NCBI GenBank assembly: GCA_015486095.1
Contig: WFSK01000154.1
Location: forward strand, 1 to 8,297
Direction of reading: 5' to 3'
DNA length: 8,297 nt
Source of the DNA: Thermotogae bacterium
GTDB taxonomy: Bacteria; Thermotogota; Thermotogae; B3-G13
Shown here piece after piece: positions 5,517-8,297 of the stretch. The notes under the pieces were generated by a model. The model was not told the DNA's origin, searched no databases, and saw nothing but the letters and a program-made list of their open reading frames with translations. Numbering within the stretch: the first letter of the stretch is position 1; each line of letters begins with the position of its first letter. The position numbers and the translations under genes are program-made.

Positions 5517-6347
5517 CTATTTTAACATATCATGTTCATCCCTTCGGTCGATGGGCATAATGAGGCAACTTGGGCCTCCTGTACCCTTAACGAACTCCGA
5601 TAAATCAACGATATGAACGGTGATCTTCATTCGTCTAAGCCTCTCGATGACTTTAACGTTCGTGGCATTAGCGATGACTTTATCATTACCCAGGCATATC
5701 ACATTTCCACCGATAAATGTATCACAGGAGACTTCGATCCCGCAAAAGCCACGAAAGAAACCTTCGGGGAAAATATCCTTACAAAATAACACACACTCGG
5801 GGCCAATCACACTCATAGCCCCACCCAGGTGAAGGTATGGCGGAGGTACAATCGTCGTTCTTATCTCATATCCCATATCACCAAGCATTCTCGAAATCTG
5901 TTCGATACCCTCTTCGTTCGTTCTCCGAGAATGACCAATAAAGGCAACTGAGCCCGCCAATATAATATCTCCTCCTTCTACGGTCCCAGGCTCTTCGATC
6001 TCTCCCACATTCGGTTCTCCAAGCGACCCTAAAATTCGAGCCATCCATTCCTCTTCACCTCTTCTGGAGGGTAATCCCATCCTTAACTTGATATATCCTT
6101 TTGGTGTACACAAAGAGGTGTCTCGTGTGAAGACAGAATTCGGATGACCGAGGAGTTCACTAACATCGATCACCTCGCATCCAGATTCCCTAAGAATCGA
6201 TTTCAGTCTATCGTGCTGATATATCGCCCTTTTCCGATTGGCAATCTGTGAGATATTATGCTCTTCAACGTTGTTAACGCGAAAATACTCGGTTTTAGGG
6301 GTGCATACAACGGCACGTAGCAACTTATCTCCTTCATTCCTCAACAT
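5517..6347 (-). CDS. Dimethylarginine dimethylaminohydrolase / arginine deiminase-fold hydrolase
   Basis: 276 residues, the usual size of the single-domain DDAH branch of the guanidino-group-modifying superfamily. Motifs seen in order are NSVFTRDTS with Arg75-Asp76, EPGTVEGGDI with Glu124 and Asp127, GHSRRTNEEGI (138-148), YLHLGGAMS with the catalytic His173, and KGTGGPSCLIMPI with the catalytic nucleophile Cys261. Members attack the guanidinium carbon of arginine or methylated arginine (giving citrulline) or transfer amidino groups. The substrate cannot be read from these motifs, and no urea or arginine pathway gene is nearby. I chose the ATG at 6347; a GTG directly before it (6350) is also possible, but the AAAGGA SD is better spaced from the ATG (about 7 nt). 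It follows the RqcH-like gene by 58 nt and precedes archease by 7 nt. Confidence 0.85.
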   Translation of the reverse strand: MLRNEGDKLLRAVVCTPKTEYFRVNNVEEHNISQIANRKRAIYQHDRLKSILRESGCEVIDVSELLGHPNSVFTRDTSLCTPKGYIKLRMGLPSRRGEEEWMARILGSLGEPNVGEIEEPGTVEGGDIILAGSVAFIGHSRRTNEEGIEQISRMLGDMGYEIRTTIVPPPYLHLGGAMSVIGPECVLFCKDIFPEGFFRGFCGIEVSCDTFIGGNVICLGNDKVIANATNVKVIERLRRMKITVHIVDLSEFVKGTGGPSCLIMPIDRRDEHDMLK

Positions 6348-6379
6348 CACAGTATCCTTTCATCGCATAATTTTCGAAT

Positions 6380-6409
6380 AGAATATTTGCAACTCCGTTC
6401 GAGATTCAA
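6380..6409 (-). promoter_or_regulatory. Possible internal promoter before the DDAH-like gene
   Basis: Minus-strand TTGAAT (6409-6404) and TATTCT (6385-6380) lie 18 nt apart, overlapping the end of the NFACT gene, with about 30 nt left before the DDAH-like start. Each box departs from consensus at two or fewer positions. This is the only gap in the operon large enough for a separate promoter. Function is unproven. Confidence 0.25.
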
Positions 6410-8070
6410 GGTCTATCTAAAGGATCGGCAAAAAGAGTCTTCTGGGATCTGTACAGCACGAAACCGGGTTTCGCCCCCCTTGGTTTCCATACGTTTTTCA
6501 CCTTCGTGTAATCGACGGGAACGTTCGAAGATCTCTTAGCCTTCGAATACGTTACGGCAAGGGATGCGGCGTATTTCAACACCTCGAATGGGATCTCTTT
6601 TTTATCGGGGTTTCTTATTATCACATGAGAACCAGGTATCGCCTGCGTATGCAACCATACATCATCTTTTTTCGCTATCTTGAAGGTCAATTCATCGTTC
6701 TGCTTGTTACTCTTCCCCACGAGAATGGTGTAGCCATCTTTGAAAAATTCTCTTGGAGTGGACCTGTTTGTCTCTCCTCTTCTTGGGGTTTGTGCCTTAC
6801 TCAGCCTACCTTCCATCTCTCTCAATTTGTCGATATCTTCACAGGCTTCTGCCTCCTTCAATCTCTTTTCTACATCGTTTAGATGTCCTTTCAAAGACGT
6901 TATCCTCTCTTTCAAGAATTCCATCTTCCTCTTCATCCTCTTATATCTCTCATAGTATCTGCTTACGTTCTGAGCGAGGTTCAACGCAGGATCGAGTGGT
7001 ATGGTAACCCGATTACCTTCGTAATCCGACAGAGTTACTTCTTTGGTACCCTTTTCGATCTCCCCGTAATGCATGGATAGCAGATCACCGTATAACTTAT
7101 ATCTCCCGTAATCCTCACCTCGTCTCAGGTCTCCTTCGACTTTATAAAGTGTATCCTCCGTATCCTCGAATTCTTTTCTCAAGGAAGATAAAACTCTTTC
7201 CTTTACACGCATGAATTCATCTATGGATTCTTTGGTCTGAAAATACCGTTCTATGCCCTCAAACACATCTCTAAATACCTCGTATCGCGCTGTGAGGTGA
7301 TGCAATTCGCAGAAGGAGATCGTTACGGGATTATCCCTTTCATCTCTGTAGAGGTACACGCATTTCGAATCCCTGCATTCCTCCAGATAATTCATCAAGG
7401 CATTTTGAAGAGCGTTTGCCTCTTCTTCCGTTACGGAAGGTAATTTGGATATCAATCCCGCCCTATAGATTATCTCTTGAGCAGATATCTTGGATATACC
7501 AGAGATCCTCGACGTCAGTGCCTTTATGGTATTCGTGGAATTAGATATGATCTCCTTCAGATTGGCAGCCTTCACGGCATCTGGTAGAAGTCTATTGCCT
7601 CCGAAGACGACGTAACCCACACCAGGCATGATCTCCCTATATCTCGTCTTCTTCTGGCGTGCGGCGGATAAGATGACGTCCTCCGTATCCAGCAGTATCA
7701 AGTTGCTGAATTGCCCCATGAGTTCGACTGCCAACTTGTAATTCACCTCGTTCCCAACTTCATCTGTATTCTCGATGTGGAAGAATATCGTACGTTCATA
7801 GGGAACATGGGAGATATCTCTGATAAACCCACCCTGTACGCATTTCCTCAATTTCATGATGAGTGGGGTCAGGATGTGTCCAGCGGCTCGTGGAAGAGAT
7901 TCCAATGATACCCTGTAAAACATGGGATGTATCGATACTATCAACACTTTTCCTTTACCGAATTCGAAAGAAAACTTCGTTCTCGATATCTGCCTCACAC
8001 GTATAAGGCGTCTGCCAATTATATGGTCCCGGAGCAAAGGGATGAGTTTGGACAGAAATATGCCATCCAT
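6406..8070 (-). CDS. rqcH: NFACT-family ribosome quality-control protein (RqcH / FbpA-like)
   Basis: 554 residues, typical for bacterial RqcH. Residues 1 to about 130 form NFACT-N, including LRKCVQGGFIRDI (74-86) and LMGQFSNLILLD (117-128). A helical middle follows at about 180-270, then long charged coiled-coil segments around 280-340 and 370-425. The NFACT-R (DUF814) domain at about 440-550 contains DGYTILVGKSNKQNDELT, DVWLHTQAIPGSHVIIR (470-486) and SSNVPVDYTKVKNVWKPRGA. In Bacillus, RqcH binds 50S subunits blocked by peptidyl-tRNA and recruits tRNA-Ala to add a C-terminal alanine tail that marks the chain for degradation. The older label fibronectin-binding protein is misleading. The Asp-Arg pair of NFACT-N needed for tRNA recruitment appears here as Glu92-Arg93 (in VPYERTIFF), a conservative change. 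The ATG at 8070 has a GGAGAAG SD. It appears to be the first gene of the unit; I see only weak promoter-like sequence upstream (TAGAAT at 8098-8093). Confidence 0.95.
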   Translation of the reverse strand: MDGIFLSKLIPLLRDHIIGRRLIRVRQISRTKFSFEFGKGKVLIVSIHPMFYRVSLESLPRAAGHILTPLIMKLRKCVQGGFIRDISHVPYERTIFFHIENTDEVGNEVNYKLAVELMGQFSNLILLDTEDVILSAARQKKTRYREIMPGVGYVVFGGNRLLPDAVKAANLKEIISNSTNTIKALTSRISGISKISAQEIIYRAGLISKLPSVTEEEANALQNALMNYLEECRDSKCVYLYRDERDNPVTISFCELHHLTARYEVFRDVFEGIERYFQTKESIDEFMRVKERVLSSLRKEFEDTEDTLYKVEGDLRRGEDYGRYKLYGDLLSMHYGEIEKGTKEVTLSDYEGNRVTIPLDPALNLAQNVSRYYERYKRMKRKMEFLKERITSLKGHLNDVEKRLKEAEACEDIDKLREMEGRLSKAQTPRRGETNRSTPREFFKDGYTILVGKSNKQNDELTFKIAKKDDVWLHTQAIPGSHVIIRNPDKKEIPFEVLKYAASLAVTYSKAKRSSNVPVDYTKVKNVWKPRGAKPGFVLYRSQKTLFADPLDRP

Positions 8071-8095
8071 AGATCACTTCTCCATCACATGAATT

Positions 8096-8297
8096 CTAGA
8101 TAGATCTAACTAATGAAGTTTTTAACCACTCCATAGCTCTTTCGAAATCGGTAAGATTCTCGTTCAGTATCCTTTTCTTTTCCTGTATCAAAGTTCAATA
8201 CCTTCTCTATATGCCATCTCAGCAAAGGCGGATTTGAGGCTGCGTTCTCGAACCATCTTTACAAGCAATCCGATGTTCTATATGTTCACCTGTATGC
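8096..8297 (-). pseudogene. Broken, possibly antitoxin-like reading frames at the right edge
   Basis: No intact gene is present. On the minus strand one frame gives GLLVKMVRERSLKSAFAEMA followed by YREGIEL and a TGA at 8175-8173. An overlapping frame then opens with LIQEKKRILNENLTDFERAM and EWLKTSLVRSI, ending in TAG at 8098-8096. The pieces LKSAFAEMA and FERAMEWLKTSL resemble the two halves of small VapB-type antitoxins of thermophiles (LKEAF.EMA ... EALEWLEG), as if one gene had been split by a frame change. A third minus frame is also open across much of this stretch (RWFENAASNPPLLRWHIEKV), so the reading is uncertain. The region continues past the window. Confidence 0.3.

Overview
The window reads as a piece of a thermophilic bacterial chromosome. 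It has frequent AGA/AGG arginine and ATA isoleucine codons, strong AGGAGG-type ribosome binding sites, bacterial signal peptides and a lipobox. It also carries an rtcB/archease pair, which is common in thermophiles. A Thermotogota-like or other deep-branching thermophile is my best guess, but no rRNA or other marker here proves it.

Layout, left to right. (1) 1-273, minus strand: the N-terminal 91 codons of a secreted protein with an EF-hand/dockerin-like Ca loop. It has its own promoter, with a perfect 14-bp LacI-family operator (326-339) near the expected transcription start. (2) 466-878, plus strand: a decayed AlbA_2 (Schlafen-type) gene with a frame break, an in-frame stop and an apparent internal deletion. 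(3) 879-1483: about 600 bp with no credible gene. Its main content is an imperfect, roughly 309-bp inverted repeat (1059-1367) with several repeat copies, looking like an old MITE-like or structured element. (4) 1484-8070, minus strand: six tightly packed genes transcribed right to left. In transcription order they are an NFACT/RqcH ribosome quality-control factor, a DDAH/arginine-deiminase-fold hydrolase, archease, a CrtC/AttH-type lipocalin lipoprotein, the RNA ligase RtcB, and a SpoIID/LytB-domain murein enzyme. (5) 8071-8297: an unassigned stretch with broken, antitoxin-like reading frames on the minus strand.

How the genes may work together. Archease and RtcB are a known functional pair that joins RNA ends carrying 2',3'-cyclic phosphate (or 3'-phosphate) and 5'-OH. 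RqcH acts on large ribosomal subunits left with a stuck peptidyl-tRNA after stalling, which broken mRNA or tRNA can cause. Having both in one transcription unit suggests a combined response to damaged translation machinery: repair the RNA, and tag the unfinished protein. The envelope proteins (lipoprotein and SpoIID-like) and the guanidine-group hydrolase have no obvious link to that job. They may simply be co-transcribed. Whether it is a single operon is inferred from spacing (4-nt overlap, and gaps of 10, 18, 7 and 58 nt). The 58-nt gap could hold an internal promoter.

I see no tRNA, rRNA, CRISPR array, intact transposase or clear rho-independent terminator for the main operon.
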